DNA of 64,000 nucleotides from JASGKO01 sp049840595. Its GTDB lineage: Bacteria; Verrucomicrobiota; Verrucomicrobiia; Chthoniobacterales; Chthoniobacteraceae. Location of the stretch: positions 248,001-312,000 of the forward strand of contig JASGKO010000039.1 in NCBI GenBank assembly GCA_049840595.1, written 5' to 3'. The notes beneath the pieces are model-generated. The model saw only the letters and a list, made by a program, of their open reading frames with translations, ran no database searches and was not told where the DNA came from. Below, piece after piece: positions 1 through 9,715 of this stretch (its first letter is position 1; the number at the start of each line of letters is the position of its first letter). The position numbers and the translations under genes were made by a program.

Positions 1-755
1 GCCGAGCTCGTGGTGAAAAGAATCTCCGCGACGTTGCGCAGGTATTGCTCGTCGGCGAGGGATTCGACGATTTCGGGCGGATACTCCACCAGCGTGCGGA
101 ATTCACCGGCCAGCTCGTGGAAAAGCTCCACGCGGGCCTGGGGTTCGAGGGCCTCACGGCGGACGAGTGCCTGCAGGACCACCTGGGCCAGCGCCGGGGG
201 CGTGCGCTGCCGCAGGCGGGCGGCGAGATGCGGCACGGTGCGCAGCGAGTTGAATTTGCCGCCGGAAATCTGCGCCAGATCGGGCTCGTGCCGCTTGACG
301 TGGCGGATGACGACCGTATTCGCCGCCAGATCGCCGAGCCGCTGCCAGCGCGGATTGCAGAGCATGGCCACGCCGCCCGCGAGATAAAAGGCGGGCAGCA
401 TATCCACCGGGCGCAGGAGATTGCGCAGCACGATCTGGCTGAAGTTCAGCCGCAGTCCCTGGGCGTCGATCACCCGCAAGCCCAGCAGCCGCTTGCCGGG
501 AGTCTGCCCGCGCCAGAGCCATTCGCTGAACATCGAGAAACCCACGGAAAGCGCGAAGTAGCCCACGATCACGAATCCCTGGGAAAAATCCGCGCTCAAA
601 AGGCTGGTGAAGGACAGCAGCTGGCTGAGCAGCGTGCCGAGCGCGCCGATGCAAAAGAGATCCACGATCACCGCGAGGCTGCGGGAGATTGGCCCGGCGA
701 GCAGGAAGGAAAAGGCGACCCCTTCAGGCGTCTGAATCTTGAGTTCGTTTTCCAT
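1..755 (-). CDS. RDD family membrane protein, 3' end outside window
   Basis: The frame starts at the ATG ending at 755 (MENELKIQTPEGVAF...) and stays open to the left edge, so the C-terminus is missing. It has two to three hydrophobic helices and the conserved RDD-family polar residues: an Arg/Asp pair in the first helix (SRSLAVIVDLF), RNLLRPVD in the middle and QRLGDLAANTVVI after the last helix. RDD proteins are small integral membrane proteins; a few are linked to ion transport, but most have no known substrate. Its start overlaps the end of the SpoIIM-like gene by about 30 bases, so it is the last visible member of the MoxR/DUF58 operon, a common pairing in these clusters. Family is clear; function unknown. 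Confidence 0.8.
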   Translation of the reverse strand, partial: MENELKIQTPEGVAFSFLLAGPISRSLAVIVDLFCIGALGTLLSQLLSFTSLLSADFSQGFVIVGYFALSVGFSMFSEWLWRGQTPGKRLLGLRVIDAQGLRLNFSQIVLRNLLRPVDMLPAFYLAGGVAMLCNPRWQRLGDLAANTVVIRHVKRHEPDLAQISGGKFNSLRTVPHLAARLRQRTPPALAQVVLQALVRREALEPQARVELFHELAGEFRTLVEYPPEIVESLADEQYLRNVAEILFTTSS

Positions 756-1730
756 GATTGAGAAACCAGATGAGGCCGATGAGCTCGACGGTGCCGAAGG
801 CGATTTTCGCCACGTAGGGAATGACCGGCTCGTGATATTGCGAGAGGAAAGATTCCACGATTCCTGCCCAGACGAGCATGATCGAGCAGCCAAAAATCAG
901 CAACGCCAGGTCGCCGGACACCGCGCGAATTCGCTCGCGCAGTGGAGCCCGATCATGATTGCCGAGCAGGGTGCGACCGAGGAGCAGGCCGGCCTGGCCG
1001 GCAATGAGGATCGAGGGGATTTCAATCACTCCGTGCGGCATGAGCCAGCCAAAGAGAAAGAGCGATTCACCGGACTGGATGTAGTCGCAACCGACCACGC
1101 CGAGAATCACGCCGTTGTAAAAAAGCATCACGATGCTGCCCAGTCCCCAGACGATGCCCAGCCCGAGGGTGAGAATGGAAGACGGATGTTATTGGTCATC
1201 AGCATGCCGGAGAAAGTGGCATGCTCCTCACCGTGGCGGTCGGTCTTCTTTGTTTCCTCTTCCTTTACGCGGTCGCGCGGGTTGCCCTGCAGCGGGCTGA
1301 ACTGCCCGGGAATCAGGGCGGTCTTTGCATCCTCGTAGTCAAAATGGACCGCGCCCGCGCCAAAACCGACCCCGCCAAGGGTGATGGCGAGCGAGAGCCA
1401 GAAGAGCGCGAGATGCCGCCGGAAGGCCGCGGGAAAATCACGCGTAAACCACTTCCACGGCGTAAAGCCCACCCCGTCGCGGCTTTCATGAATCTCAGCG
1501 TAGGCGCGGGCTACGAGTGCCTCAAGAAAACGACGGGTTTCCGGCTCGGCGGCAAAGGTATTGATCTTGGCCAGATCGGAGCATGCCTTTTGATAAAGGA
1601 AATGAAGGCGCTGCGCCTCCCGCAGCGTGAGTTTGCGAAAGGGATCGGCCTCCAGGCGGTCGAGGATTTTTTCCAGCTCGGCCCACGAATCGCGTCCGGC
1701 GTCAAGGAAGCGGGGAAGATCGATGATCAT
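724..1730 (-). CDS. SpoIIM-like (stage II sporulation protein M family) membrane protein, frame-broken
   Basis: The N-terminal part starts at ATG 1730 (MIIDLPRFLDAGRDSW), overlapping the DUF58 stop as ATGA. It has a long amphipathic segment rich in LTLREAQRLHFLYQ, then a first TM helix. The C-terminal part (SILTLGLGIVWGLGSIVML, then GVILGVVGCDY and LMPHGVIEIPSILIAGQAG) lies in another frame. One missing base near 1184 joins NNIR to SSILTLG and gives a normal 335-residue protein. The LMPHG-EIPSILIAG block is the signature of the SpoIIM/DUF95 family, which occurs well outside spore formers. The context with MoxR, DUF58 and RDD is the usual one. It is either a sequencing indel or a real mutation; everything beyond the break is intact, which favours the former. 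Confidence 0.75.
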
Positions 1731-3034
1731 AACAACTGGCGCGACTTGATGTTGAGGTATTGGGTGACGAGCTGGGCGCTGAGATGGTCGCTTTCCAGGA
1801 GGTGAAAAGCGACATTGTGGCGGCGCAGCACCACTTCCAACTCGTGTAACTGCCGCCATTGCAGGTGACCGCCCAGGTTTTCATAAAGCGCACCGAGCGA
1901 GGACGTGGGAGCGGTAAAGACCGGCTGCACGCCGACGGGGCGGGCCATGTTGACGAGAATGAGATGCTGGCGTGCGATCAGGTCCATCGACTTGGTGAAG
2001 GACTCCGCAAGGATCGGATCATCCAGCGCGGTCAGGAAGACGAGCAGGGCGCGCTTGCGCAACCGGGTGCGAATGAAGGTACAGACCTCTTCGAAATCCG
2101 GCGAGACCGGGCTGGATTCGAGAGTGTAGAGGCTGTCGCGGCAGGCGTCAAAATGCGCCTGGCCGGACTTGGCGCGGATGAACTTGCGCACCGTGGAGTC
2201 GAACGTGACCAGCCCGAAAAGATCGCCCTGTTGCTCCGCCGCGACGGCGAGCATGAGCGATGCGGTAATGGCGCGTTCCAGCACTTGGGCCCGGGCGCTC
2301 AGGCGCGAGGAATCGATGAGCACGTAAATCTCCTGGGTGCGCTCGATCTGGAAAACCTTGGTGACCGGGTGGCCGCGGCGGGCGGTGGCCTTCCAGTGGA
2401 TTTCATCGTAGCCATCGCCGGGAATGTATTCGCGCAGCTTTTCGAATTCGCGCCCGCGACCTGACTGGCGGCGGGCATGAATGCCGAGATGGCCGCGATG
2501 CAGGAAAAGCGCGGCCACGCGCTTGCGCTCGTCAAATAGATCGGGATAGACCCGCAATTCGGAAGCGGTGGGATGCTGGGTCCGCACGGCCCAGAAGCCA
2601 AGCGGCGAGGGCGTTTCCAGGTAGCAGGCGTGGAGCCAGTAGCGACCGCGGGCCAGCAGCGTACAGGGCCAGGTGAAGCGGGCAAATTCCGCACTGGCTG
2701 GGAGGGCCACGGTCATTTCCTGGGCGGTGGATTCAATCTCACGGGGGAACGGTAGCCCCAGTCGTACGAGTCGGGGCTGGCGGGAGGGATTGCGCACGAG
2801 CAGTTCCAATGCGGCGGGACGCGACTTTTGCAGGCGCACCAACTCAGGCAACTGGACCGCGATTCCGTGCCGGCTGCGGCGTCCGCACCAGGCATCGAGC
2901 GCAACGACGAGGAAAAAGACCGCGACCACCAGCGCCCCGGGAATCGTCCACGACGGCAGGGCGACGGCCAGCCCGGCAAAGGGCAGGACGATCACCGTGA
3001 CGGCGAGCAGAAGGCGGGGCAGCGGAGCGATCAT
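1727..3034 (-). CDS. DUF58 domain protein (vWA-like)
   Basis: A 435-residue protein. Two hydrophobic N-terminal helices (about residues 5-25 and 33-50) are followed by a beta-rich region and the DUF58 hallmark block GREFEKLREYIPGDGYD with IHWKATAR, then a von Willebrand A-like fold with a VLIDSS motif in the MIDAS position. DUF58 proteins are almost always encoded next to a MoxR AAA+ ATPase, and the pair is thought to act in chaperone-like maturation of membrane or secreted complexes. Here the start ATG overlaps the moxR stop (ATGA at 3034-3031), implying translational coupling. The gene is uninterrupted, unlike its neighbours. Identification of the family is firm; the client of the complex is unknown. 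Confidence 0.9.
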   Translation of the reverse strand: MIAPLPRLLLAVTVIVLPFAGLAVALPSWTIPGALVVAVFFLVVALDAWCGRRSRHGIAVQLPELVRLQKSRPAALELLVRNPSRQPRLVRLGLPFPREIESTAQEMTVALPASAEFARFTWPCTLLARGRYWLHACYLETPSPLGFWAVRTQHPTASELRVYPDLFDERKRVAALFLHRGHLGIHARRQSGRGREFEKLREYIPGDGYDEIHWKATARRGHPVTKVFQIERTQEIYVLIDSSRLSARAQVLERAITASLMLAVAAEQQGDLFGLVTFDSTVRKFIRAKSGQAHFDACRDSLYTLESSPVSPDFEEVCTFIRTRLRKRALLVFLTALDDPILAESFTKSMDLIARQHLILVNMARPVGVQPVFTAPTSSLGALYENLGGHLQWRQLHELEVVLRRHNVAFHLLESDHLSAQLVTQYLNIKSRQLL

Positions 3035-3996
3035 CGCGGGACGGCCACCTGTTCCAGCACCTTGGTCACCACCTCGGCGGCGGAGACCCCTTCCAGTTCA
3101 TACTCCGGGCGTAGGATGAGACGATGTTCCAGCACCGGGATCGACATGGTTTTCACATCGTCGGGCGTGACGAAATCGCGTCCGCTCAAGGCGGCGAAGG
3201 CCCGCGAGGCGAGGAGCAGCGACTGGGTGGCGCGCGGCCCGGCGCCGACCATCACCGCATCGTGCGTGCGCGAGGCGCGGACGATATCGACGACGTAGGC
3301 GATCAATTCCTCGCGAACGGTGAAGGCCTCCAGCGTGGTGCGCAGGGTGGCGAGTTCGCCCGGTGCGAGTACTGGCTGCACGCCGCCGCTTTCCAGCAAC
3401 TGTTCGGGTGAATTCGTCCCGAGCATGCGCTGGGCGAGTTGCAGTTCCCCTTCGCGGTCGGGATAGGGCATCGTGACCTTGAGCATGAAGCGGTCTTTTT
3501 GTGCCTCGGGCAGCGGATAAGTGCCCTCGTATTCCACCGGGTTCTGAGTGGCGAAGACGGTGAAATCCGGCGAGAGCAGATGCGTCTCGCGGTCGATGGT
3601 TACGCGGCGCTCCTGCATCGCCTGGAGCAGGGCGGATTGCGTCTTGGCCGGGGCGCGATTGATTTCATCCGCGAGCAGGAAGGTGGTGAAGACCGGCCCT
3701 TTGATAAGCGTGAATTCGTTGCGCTGGAGGTTGAAGATATTTGTGCCCGTGATATCCGCCGGCATGAGATCGGGCGTGAACTGGATGCGCGCGGTCTCCA
3801 CGCCGAGCACGCGGGCGAGGGTGCGCACGAGCAGGGTCTTCGCCACGCCGGGGACCCCCTCGATCAACGCATGCTGGCCGGTGAGGATGACGATCAACGC
3901 GCGGTCCACGACCTCCTGTTGACCAATGATGACCTTGCTGATCTCCTCCCGGGCACGGGCGAGGGTTTGTTGGATGGGATCGGTTTCTGTGCTCAT
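3031..3996 (-). CDS. moxR: MoxR family AAA+ ATPase
   Basis: A 321-residue cytoplasmic ATPase. Walker A is GVPGVAKT (about residue 48), Walker B is LLADEINRAP, and the MoxR-specific block ATQNPVEYEGTYPLPEAQ with DRF follows. The C-terminal lid (PRATQSLLLASRAFAALSGR) is complete and the length is typical. MoxR ATPases remodel protein complexes together with vWA/DUF58 partners, which is the gene immediately downstream. The start at 3996 overlaps the end of the upstream DUF4350 gene by four bases. The symbol denotes the family, not methanol dehydrogenase maturation. Confidence 0.93.
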   Translation of the reverse strand: MSTETDPIQQTLARAREEISKVIIGQQEVVDRALIVILTGQHALIEGVPGVAKTLLVRTLARVLGVETARIQFTPDLMPADITGTNIFNLQRNEFTLIKGPVFTTFLLADEINRAPAKTQSALLQAMQERRVTIDRETHLLSPDFTVFATQNPVEYEGTYPLPEAQKDRFMLKVTMPYPDREGELQLAQRMLGTNSPEQLLESGGVQPVLAPGELATLRTTLEAFTVREELIAYVVDIVRASRTHDAVMVGAGPRATQSLLLASRAFAALSGRDFVTPDDVKTMSIPVLEHRLILRPEYELEGVSAAEVVTKVLEQVAVPR

Positions 3997-5148
3997 CGTT
4001 TTCTGGATTCTATCAACTGGCGAATGGCCTCATAACAGGCCACGGGATGGGTGGCGGTATTGACGATTGTGGCCTCGATTTTCTGCGAGAGTGCGGGCGG
4101 GCATTGCTTCCCGGAAGTCTGCCGCCACTCGGTGACGCAGAGCGCGGCCAGCTCCCGGGCGGGAATACTGCGGCGCAAGAGACTCACCAGCCCGGCGGAA
4201 GCCTCGCGCCCGGTGACCTGCGCGGTAAGCGCGGCCTCGTGATGTGGCGGCACGAGGCTGGAAGCCTGCCGCCAGGCGAAAAGCCCGGCCAGCAAGGCCA
4301 GCGCGCCAACCACGCCGTAAAGCCGGTATTTCTCAATCAAGGTGGCGATGCCATCCTCCTCCGCCACGCCGAGGTGCGTTTCGTCGAAAATGATCCGGCT
4401 GCCCGAGCCGTTGAGCCAGGCGAGGAGATCGGTGTGGCGCTCGTTGCGCATCGCCTCGTTGCTGAAGAGGTAGGAATCCGTGGCGACGACGAGACTGCCC
4501 CGCTCCAGCTTGCGCTCCATGAGCACGGGCTGTTTATGGTCGAGGTAAACCGGCTGCCACTCGCTGGAGAGGTCGCGGAAGTAGCCGCGCGAGTGCCAGG
4601 AAACTTTGGCGGGTAGGCCCGCTTGCGTGGTAGTGGCCGCGCCATCGTCGTGATACCCGACTTCCACGGCAAAGCCCCAGGCCTTCTGAGCGGCCTTGCC
4701 CTCGTTGCGCTTGAGCTCGGTGGCCGTTTTTTCGTCCTTCGTCGGCGTCCCGGATGGCGTCGGGGTGGGGATGGGCTTTTTGTCGGAATTCCAAAGCGTG
4801 GTGGTGGCGATGATCACCCGCGCGCCAGCCCCGGACCAGGGGGAGAATTTTTTCCGCAGTTTCCTTGTCAAAAAACGTTTGCTCTGCGCCCAGCACGTAA
4901 AGCGTGGTGGCCGGGGTGGCGTTGATTTTTTTGAATTCGCGGTAGTTGCGGCGCGCCTGTGCGCCGGGCAGGGCGTCGAGCGATTCGAAGAGGACCTTGG
5001 TCCCGAGCGGATCGGTGCGGAACGAGGAAGAGGGCGGATAGACGTCGCCGCGGTCGAAGCGCAGCTTCATCAGGTTCTCCACCGCTACGAGGAAAAAGAC
5101 GCAGAGTGCCAGCGCACCGAGGAGGAGCAGCCATTTCCGGTTCAGCAT
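3993..5148 (-). CDS. DUF4350 domain membrane protein, frame-broken
   Basis: It starts at ATG 5148 (MLNRKWLLLLGALALCVFF), a TM anchor, followed by SSFRTDPLGTKVLFESLDAL, typical of the DUF4350 N-terminus. The frame changes inside a CCCC run at 4829-4832 (plus strand). Removing one base reads ILPLVRAGARVIIATTTLW and continues to the second TM helix (LYGVVGALALLAGLFAWRQ) and a helical C-terminus ending at 3993. The repaired protein has 384 residues. DUF4350 has a ThuA/GATase-like fold and is regularly encoded in MoxR-DUF58 clusters. It overlaps the upstream DUF4129-like gene (stop at 5142) and moxR downstream. The near-perfect repair by one homopolymer base suggests a sequence error. Confidence 0.78.
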
Positions 5149-6773
5149 GCGCGAATCCTTTCCACATGCCCGCGAATGGTGGTGAGCGTTTCCAGGGTGA
5201 CGTCGTGCAGGCCGTACCAGCAATGCTCGAAGACGCCGCGGCTGCCGGAGAAAACGGCCAGGACCTCCGGCTGCTGCCGGGTGCGGCGTTGGAGTTCGGT
5301 CTCGTAGTCGCGGTTCGATTTGTGGCGGGCGATGGAGATGAGCCGTCGCTCGCCGAGATGAGCGAGCTCTGCCAGGTACAGGGCGCGCAGGGCGAGGCGG
5401 AACTGGCCGCTTTCCTGCATCTCGCGGGCGAGCTTGAGCCAGCCATCCTCGGGCAGTTGATCGGCGGTGACGTGTTCCGATTCGAGATCGGGGGCGGCCA
5501 CTATGGCCTCCGCGGTCGCCTGGATGATTGGCGGCGCTTGCCGCAAGCGTCGCCAGACCAGGACGATCAATACCGCCAGGATGGCGATGGTGAGCGAAAC
5601 GACGGCGATCTGAACGATCCGGCTTAGCTTGGAAAACGACCAGCTCGGGGAGACATCCGGCGACTGCTCGTGCAAACGCTTTTCAAAGAGGGCCCGGATC
5701 CATTTGCCCAACACATCGCCGCACCAGGTGGCGACCCGCTTGAGCATCTTCGCCGTGCCGTCGAAGAGCCCTTGCAGCCAGCCCGGCTTTTCCTCCGCCT
5801 CCTGTCGTGGCATGCGCCAGGCGAATTCGCGGTGGGCCAATACGTCCTCGATGGATTGATTGAGCTGCGCAGGCGCGGCAAAGGCTGCGGGCGTGCTGGC
5901 TGGTGCCGGGGCGGAACCGGCCTGGGTGACGACCGGTGCGCCGCAGAGCAGAGCGGCCAGCAGCAGCGGGGCAAGCGAACGCAGCTTGCGCAGGGCGAGG
6001 CGGAGATCCGCGCCGGATTGCAGAGAGGTGCCACGATGGCAGCGGAGCACGTAGGCGGCCTTGAGCAGGGGGTTGGTACACAACCACGTCGTGGCCATGG
6101 TGGCGACCAGCAGGGTGGTATTGAAGAAGCTGTATCCGCTGCGGGTAAATACGGTCTCCAGGCCGAGGAAGGTCTTGATCATCATCGGCAGGGTAAGGGC
6201 GGCGACCGCGATATTCGCCCAGACCAGCAGCCCAAAGAGGAAAAGGATGCTGAGCAGGGTCGAGTTCTGCCGGGTCCAGAGCTTCGCAATGGCGAGGCAT
6301 TTTGTCTGCTCCTGCCCGGGACTGGGCGGGCGGCCGTCGTTGAGCATCAGCGCCGTTTCAAAATAAGCGCGGGCCCAGGGGTAGGGGACGAGTAATTGCG
6401 CGGCGGCCGGGCGCAGGATCAGGCCCCAGGGCTGGACGGCGGATTGAGCGAGCAGGAGTCGGAACCCTCGCGACCAAGTCCAGGGAGCGGGCGTGCTGTC
6501 TTCGAGATGACGGAGCAGGCCATTCATGAAAAGCGAGTGCCAGCACTTCATCCAGATGAAGAGCACCGCGAGCCAGAGCGACGCGGGGACCACATCGTCC
6601 TCCGCAAAGGCACCCGCGCTCATATCCGCCCAGAAATACAGGAGCGCGATGATGAAGGGCAGCGCGCCAACATAGAAACAAAGCAGGGTGGAGAAAGGCG
6701 CGCCGCGCAGGGTGGCGAACGCTTCCTCCAGCAGCTCCAGCGCCGGGTGCTCGACGGGTCGGCGCGGTTTCAA
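5142..6773 (-). CDS. large membrane protein with DUF4129-like C-terminus
   Basis: About 543 residues. I place the start at TTG 6773, which overlaps the stop of the preceding zinc-finger gene (TTGA) and has AAGGAAG upstream; longer versions would run 100 bases into that gene. The N-terminal half has several TM helices (e.g. TLLCFYVGALPFIIALLYF, SILFLFGLLVWANIAVAALT). A central extracytoplasmic region follows (AFAAPAQLNQSIEDVLAHREF), then a TM helix (IAVVSLTIAILAVLIVLVW). The cytoplasmic C-terminus (LAREMQESGQFRLALRALYLA, then RSLISIARHKSN-like and FEHCWYGLHDV) is the DUF4129 pattern. DUF4129 proteins belong to the MoxR/DUF58 module, which agrees with the genes downstream. The specific role is unknown. 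Confidence 0.75.
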   Translation of the reverse strand: MKPRRPVEHPALELLEEAFATLRGAPFSTLLCFYVGALPFIIALLYFWADMSAGAFAEDDVVPASLWLAVLFIWMKCWHSLFMNGLLRHLEDSTPAPWTWSRGFRLLLAQSAVQPWGLILRPAAAQLLVPYPWARAYFETALMLNDGRPPSPGQEQTKCLAIAKLWTRQNSTLLSILFLFGLLVWANIAVAALTLPMMIKTFLGLETVFTRSGYSFFNTTLLVATMATTWLCTNPLLKAAYVLRCHRGTSLQSGADLRLALRKLRSLAPLLLAALLCGAPVVTQAGSAPAPASTPAAFAAPAQLNQSIEDVLAHREFAWRMPRQEAEEKPGWLQGLFDGTAKMLKRVATWCGDVLGKWIRALFEKRLHEQSPDVSPSWSFSKLSRIVQIAVVSLTIAILAVLIVLVWRRLRQAPPIIQATAEAIVAAPDLESEHVTADQLPEDGWLKLAREMQESGQFRLALRALYLAELAHLGERRLISIARHKSNRDYETELQRRTRQQPEVLAVFSGSRGVFEHCWYGLHDVTLETLTTIRGHVERIRAC

Positions 6774-7111
6774 TCCCCGCTTCCTTTCTCGAGATGACTC
6801 CAGAGCGAGCCGTTGTGAAACGATTCCGGGCTGGCGAGCAGCATGCGACCGACGGAATAAAAGATGAGCCACGCCGCGAGGAACCCAAGGAAGGCTTTGA
6901 CGACGAGCAGCGGCAGTTCGCGGGACGCGCGCTCCACCGGTTTCGCTGTGGTGAGTTTGACCAGGCAGTCGGCGCAGAGCACGCGATCGTCATGCTCGGT
7001 GATACACTCGCGGCAGAAGAAGCCGCCGCACTCGGGGCACCGGGCCACGGCTTCGCGCCCGGCATGGTGCAGGCAGCGCTGGAGAGTGAGGGGACCCGGA
7101 AGCGTGCTCAT
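6770..7111 (-). CDS. small B-box-type zinc-finger membrane protein
   Basis: 113 residues. The N-terminal zinc-binding segment has C-x2-H...C-x2-C...C-x2-C...C-x2-C spacing (CLHHAGREAVARCPECGGFF, CRECITEHDDRVLCADC), resembling the B-box fingers found at the N-terminus of bacterial membrane proteins. One TM helix follows (LLVVKAFLGFLAAWLIFYSVG). Its start overlaps the stop of the upstream membrane protein (ATGA 7111-7108) and its own stop overlaps the next start, so it is a fixed member of the operon. Function unknown. A related finger is present in the protein at 8196-8787. Confidence 0.7.
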   Translation of the reverse strand: MSTLPGPLTLQRCLHHAGREAVARCPECGGFFCRECITEHDDRVLCADCLVKLTTAKPVERASRELPLLVVKAFLGFLAAWLIFYSVGRMLLASPESFHNGSLWSHLEKGSGD

Positions 7112-8173
7112 GAGACGGAGACCGGAGGGGCCTGCGGATCACGAGGCACTCGCGGTACGGCCAGCACGCTCAGGAGGCAGGCGGTCCCACCGCCGAGCAT
7201 CAGGACGAGCGCGCAAACGGCGATGATGAACTGGGCCTCGGGGAACGGGAGTTTCCGGGCCATCGAGGTCATGATGCCGAGGACATCGTTGCAGGCCGCG
7301 GAAGCTGAGATTGATCGAGGCCGCAATATAATCCACATACCAGGTGGCGCCGAGCAGCAGGCTCACGAGAGCGAGGGCCAGGTTGCTCCCGAAGAGAAAA
7401 GGAAGGCGGGCGCGCGACAGGCGGACGAGCGTGGTGACGGTGGGAATGAAGGTCACGATCCCCAGGATAAAGCCGGCGATCAGGAACCAGTTGGAAAAAT
7501 TGAGGATGAACGCGCAGAAGCAAAGCCCGCTGAAGAGGGCGATCAGTGGCGAGGGCCAGAGCAGCCAGGCCGAAGGTGGGACGAGCGGTGTGGCAAAAGG
7601 GGTCGGCGTGGCCCGGGCGGTCATTGCGGGACCCGGCGCGGGGGCCGGATCAAGGATGGGAAATTCATGCGCGCCCTCGGTGAGCAGCGGGAGCTCGCCC
7701 TGCACGACCGTGATGGCGGGGATCATTTTTCGCAATGCCCGGCGGGCGGTCCACAGCCGGTTCAGCGACGGGAGCACTTCGATGCCGGCCCCGGTGCGGA
7801 TGTGTGTGATGCAGGAAGGGCCGCGAAGCCCTCCCCGGAGCAGGAGAAAAAGGAAAAGCAGGGTGGGAATACTCCAGGCTATGATCGGGCCGGGCTCTGC
7901 CCACGAATCGTAAATGCCCGCTGCACAGCCCATCAGCACCAGCAGGCTAAGGATCGGAACGATGAGCCAGGTCGCCGTCTTCACCAGGACGATCGATTTG
8001 ATGTCGCCGTAGTAAAAGCGGCGGTATTTTTCCGAAAAAGAGGATCGCTCCACTCGCAGCAGATGATCCGGACCGAGATAGAGCCGGGAACGGAAAAAAG
8101 CCACCGGGATACGGCCCTGAGTGAGGTAGCCGGAGCCTGGCAGACTGGTGTATTCCCGTGGTTTGGCGGACAT
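7108..8173 (-). CDS. multi-spanning membrane protein of unknown function, frame-broken
   Basis: It starts at ATG 8173 (MSAKPREYTSLPGSGYLTQG). A short cytoplasmic domain (RVERSSFSEKYRRFYYGDIK, PH-like in feel) is followed by two TM helices, a linker with a Pro/Ala-rich stretch, and at least four more TM helices. The frame breaks near 7297. Dropping one base in TTCCGCGG joins DYIAASINLSF to AACNDVLGIMTSMA and continues to FIIAVCALVLMLGGGTACL, ending at 7108. The repaired length is 354 residues. It is translationally coupled to the B-box protein downstream. I do not recognise the family. Confidence 0.65.
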
Positions 8174-8195
8174 AAGAAGGCAGTTTTTTTAGCGA

Positions 8196-8787
8196 CTATT
8201 TCCGCGCGTAGAGCAGGAAGCCCAGGAAATAGATCCACAGGGCGCATTGAATTCCGGCAAAAATCAGCGCAAAGATGAAGCGAATCTTGGTGCGGGGCAG
8301 GATGCTGGTGGGAGATTTCCAGTGGCGAATGCTGTAATAGACGGCGCAGGGGGCAGTTACCGCGGTGATCGGCCACATAAGGAGCGGCAGCAGGGACAGG
8401 GTGAGGGCGATCCCATCGTGGCAGGTGCGCTCATTTTCCAGATTGCGGATTTTCCCTTTCTTTTTGCCGGAGGCCAGGCAGGAGGGGCAGAGGTGCTGCC
8501 CGTTCAACTCCAGATCGCACAGGGCGCAGAGGAAGCGACCGCAGGAGGCTGCAGACCTCCTCCGCTTTCTTCTGTGGGTGATAAAAGCAGGTGGTTTCCT
8601 CGGCGTCCACCACCTGCTCGCCGGCATTGATCGTCGGGCCTTCGTTGACCAGCGCAGGGAAAGCGAGCGCGATGAGCGAGGCATGGCAGGAGAGGCAAAG
8701 GGTCGTTGTCTCCGGCAGCGTGCTGGAAGGCACGCCAACCGGGAGTGTGGCGGAGCATTTTGGACAACAGACGATCCGCTGGAGCAT
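8196..8787 (-). CDS. zinc-ribbon plus B-box-like membrane protein, frame-broken
   Basis: It starts at ATG 8787 with a zinc ribbon (CCPKC ... CLSC, residues 7-35). A linker leads to a B-box-like cluster that starts in the first frame (CFYHPQKKAEEVC) and continues in another (CGRFLCALCDLELNGQHLCPSC). One extra base in the CC at 8547-8548 causes the break; its removal reads EEVCSSCGRFLCALC, restoring all metal ligands. Two TM helices follow (IALTLSLLPLLMWPITAV and FIFALIFAGIQCALWIYFLG). The repaired length is 196 residues. It probably heads the operon that runs down to the RDD gene: the next gene starts 22 bases downstream. Function unknown. Confidence 0.65.
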
Positions 8788-8832
8788 AATGGTGGATTCC
8801 CTTAAACTGGCGGGACGAAGGTTGAACCCCGG

Positions 8833-9594
8833 CTATTTCCGAACGACGCGGGTATCCGCAATCCGATCGTGCAGGCCGCGTTTTTCTTCATCGAAGGCTG
8901 CGATGAGGTAGCCGATGCCGATCGTAAAGCCGTTGATGAGTTCCGCGAGCCAGCGAATAAAGGCCCGGCCATAAGTCAGCGGGCTGCCATCGGGGCGGAT
9001 GATCTTCAAGCCACAGGCCATTTTGCCCGGGGTTGCGCCATACTTGCCGACAAAGAAGACGACGTAGCCGATGCCGACCGCCAGCTCGACAAGCAGGGTG
9101 ATGATTCCGATCAGCAACTGGATCGAATTGACGGAGCCGGAAGCTTGCTGGCCGGCATGACTTACGCCGACGACCACCCCAATCAAGATCCCCACGATAA
9201 ACATGATCGCCATGTTCACAATCCACATAATGATTCCATCAAGGATCTTGGCGGCGAAGCGAATCCAAAAGCCACCATAGACGAACTGACCGGGAAGGCT
9301 CACGCCTTCCTTGATCTTTTGCAGCGCGAGCGGCTTGCAGGCGGCGCAGATGGGGCGGCCATCGAGATAAATGAGACCGTCCGCGGGAGTGGGCGTGCCG
9401 CACTCGGCGCAGGTGGTACCGGAGCTGGTGGAAGTTCCACCTCCGGAGATTTCGCGATAGGGTTTCCAGGCGGGCATGCTTTCGCGCCACACCATGGTCT
9501 CGGGGGAGATCGTTCCCGCCTTCACAAGATTTTCGAACTCCACCTCGGAAACAGGTCCGAGCTGTTGTTCGCCAGCCGCATAATACCAATTCAT
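8833..9594 (-). CDS. GYF_2 (DUF4339) plus RDD membrane protein
   Basis: 253 residues from ATG 9594 (MNWYYAAGEQQLGPVSEVEF). The first 60 residues are a GYF_2/DUF4339 domain, with the typical MVWRESMPAWKPYREI ending. A C-x2-C...C-x2-C zinc knuckle (CAECGTPTPADG, CAAC) and an RDD domain with three to four TM helices follow, ending in TPGKMACGLKIIRPDG and RGLHDRIADTRVV. The start is chosen because upstream codons lack the conserved domain. GYF_2-RDD fusions are frequent in Verrucomicrobiota and Planctomycetota; the role is unknown. A second GYF_2 protein lies at 17374-18356. Confidence 0.82.
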   Translation of the reverse strand: MNWYYAAGEQQLGPVSEVEFENLVKAGTISPETMVWRESMPAWKPYREISGGGTSTSSGTTCAECGTPTPADGLIYLDGRPICAACKPLALQKIKEGVSLPGQFVYGGFWIRFAAKILDGIIMWIVNMAIMFIVGILIGVVVGVSHAGQQASGSVNSIQLLIGIITLLVELAVGIGYVVFFVGKYGATPGKMACGLKIIRPDGSPLTYGRAFIRWLAELINGFTIGIGYLIAAFDEEKRGLHDRIADTRVVRK

Positions 9595-9715
9595 GGGCGC
9601 GCAGGATGCGGTATTTCTTTCGCAATGGCAATCATTTGTATTTTGCCTGCTTCGCCGGACCGTATGCATCCGCCCTTGACCATGGCTGGCGGGCTTACGA
9701 TGGTATCCCCTGCCT

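Noticed and set aside
6794..8278. Plus-strand open frame of 494 codons
   Set aside because: Antisense to the zinc-finger/membrane operon; Arg/Glu/Gly-rich with no domain.
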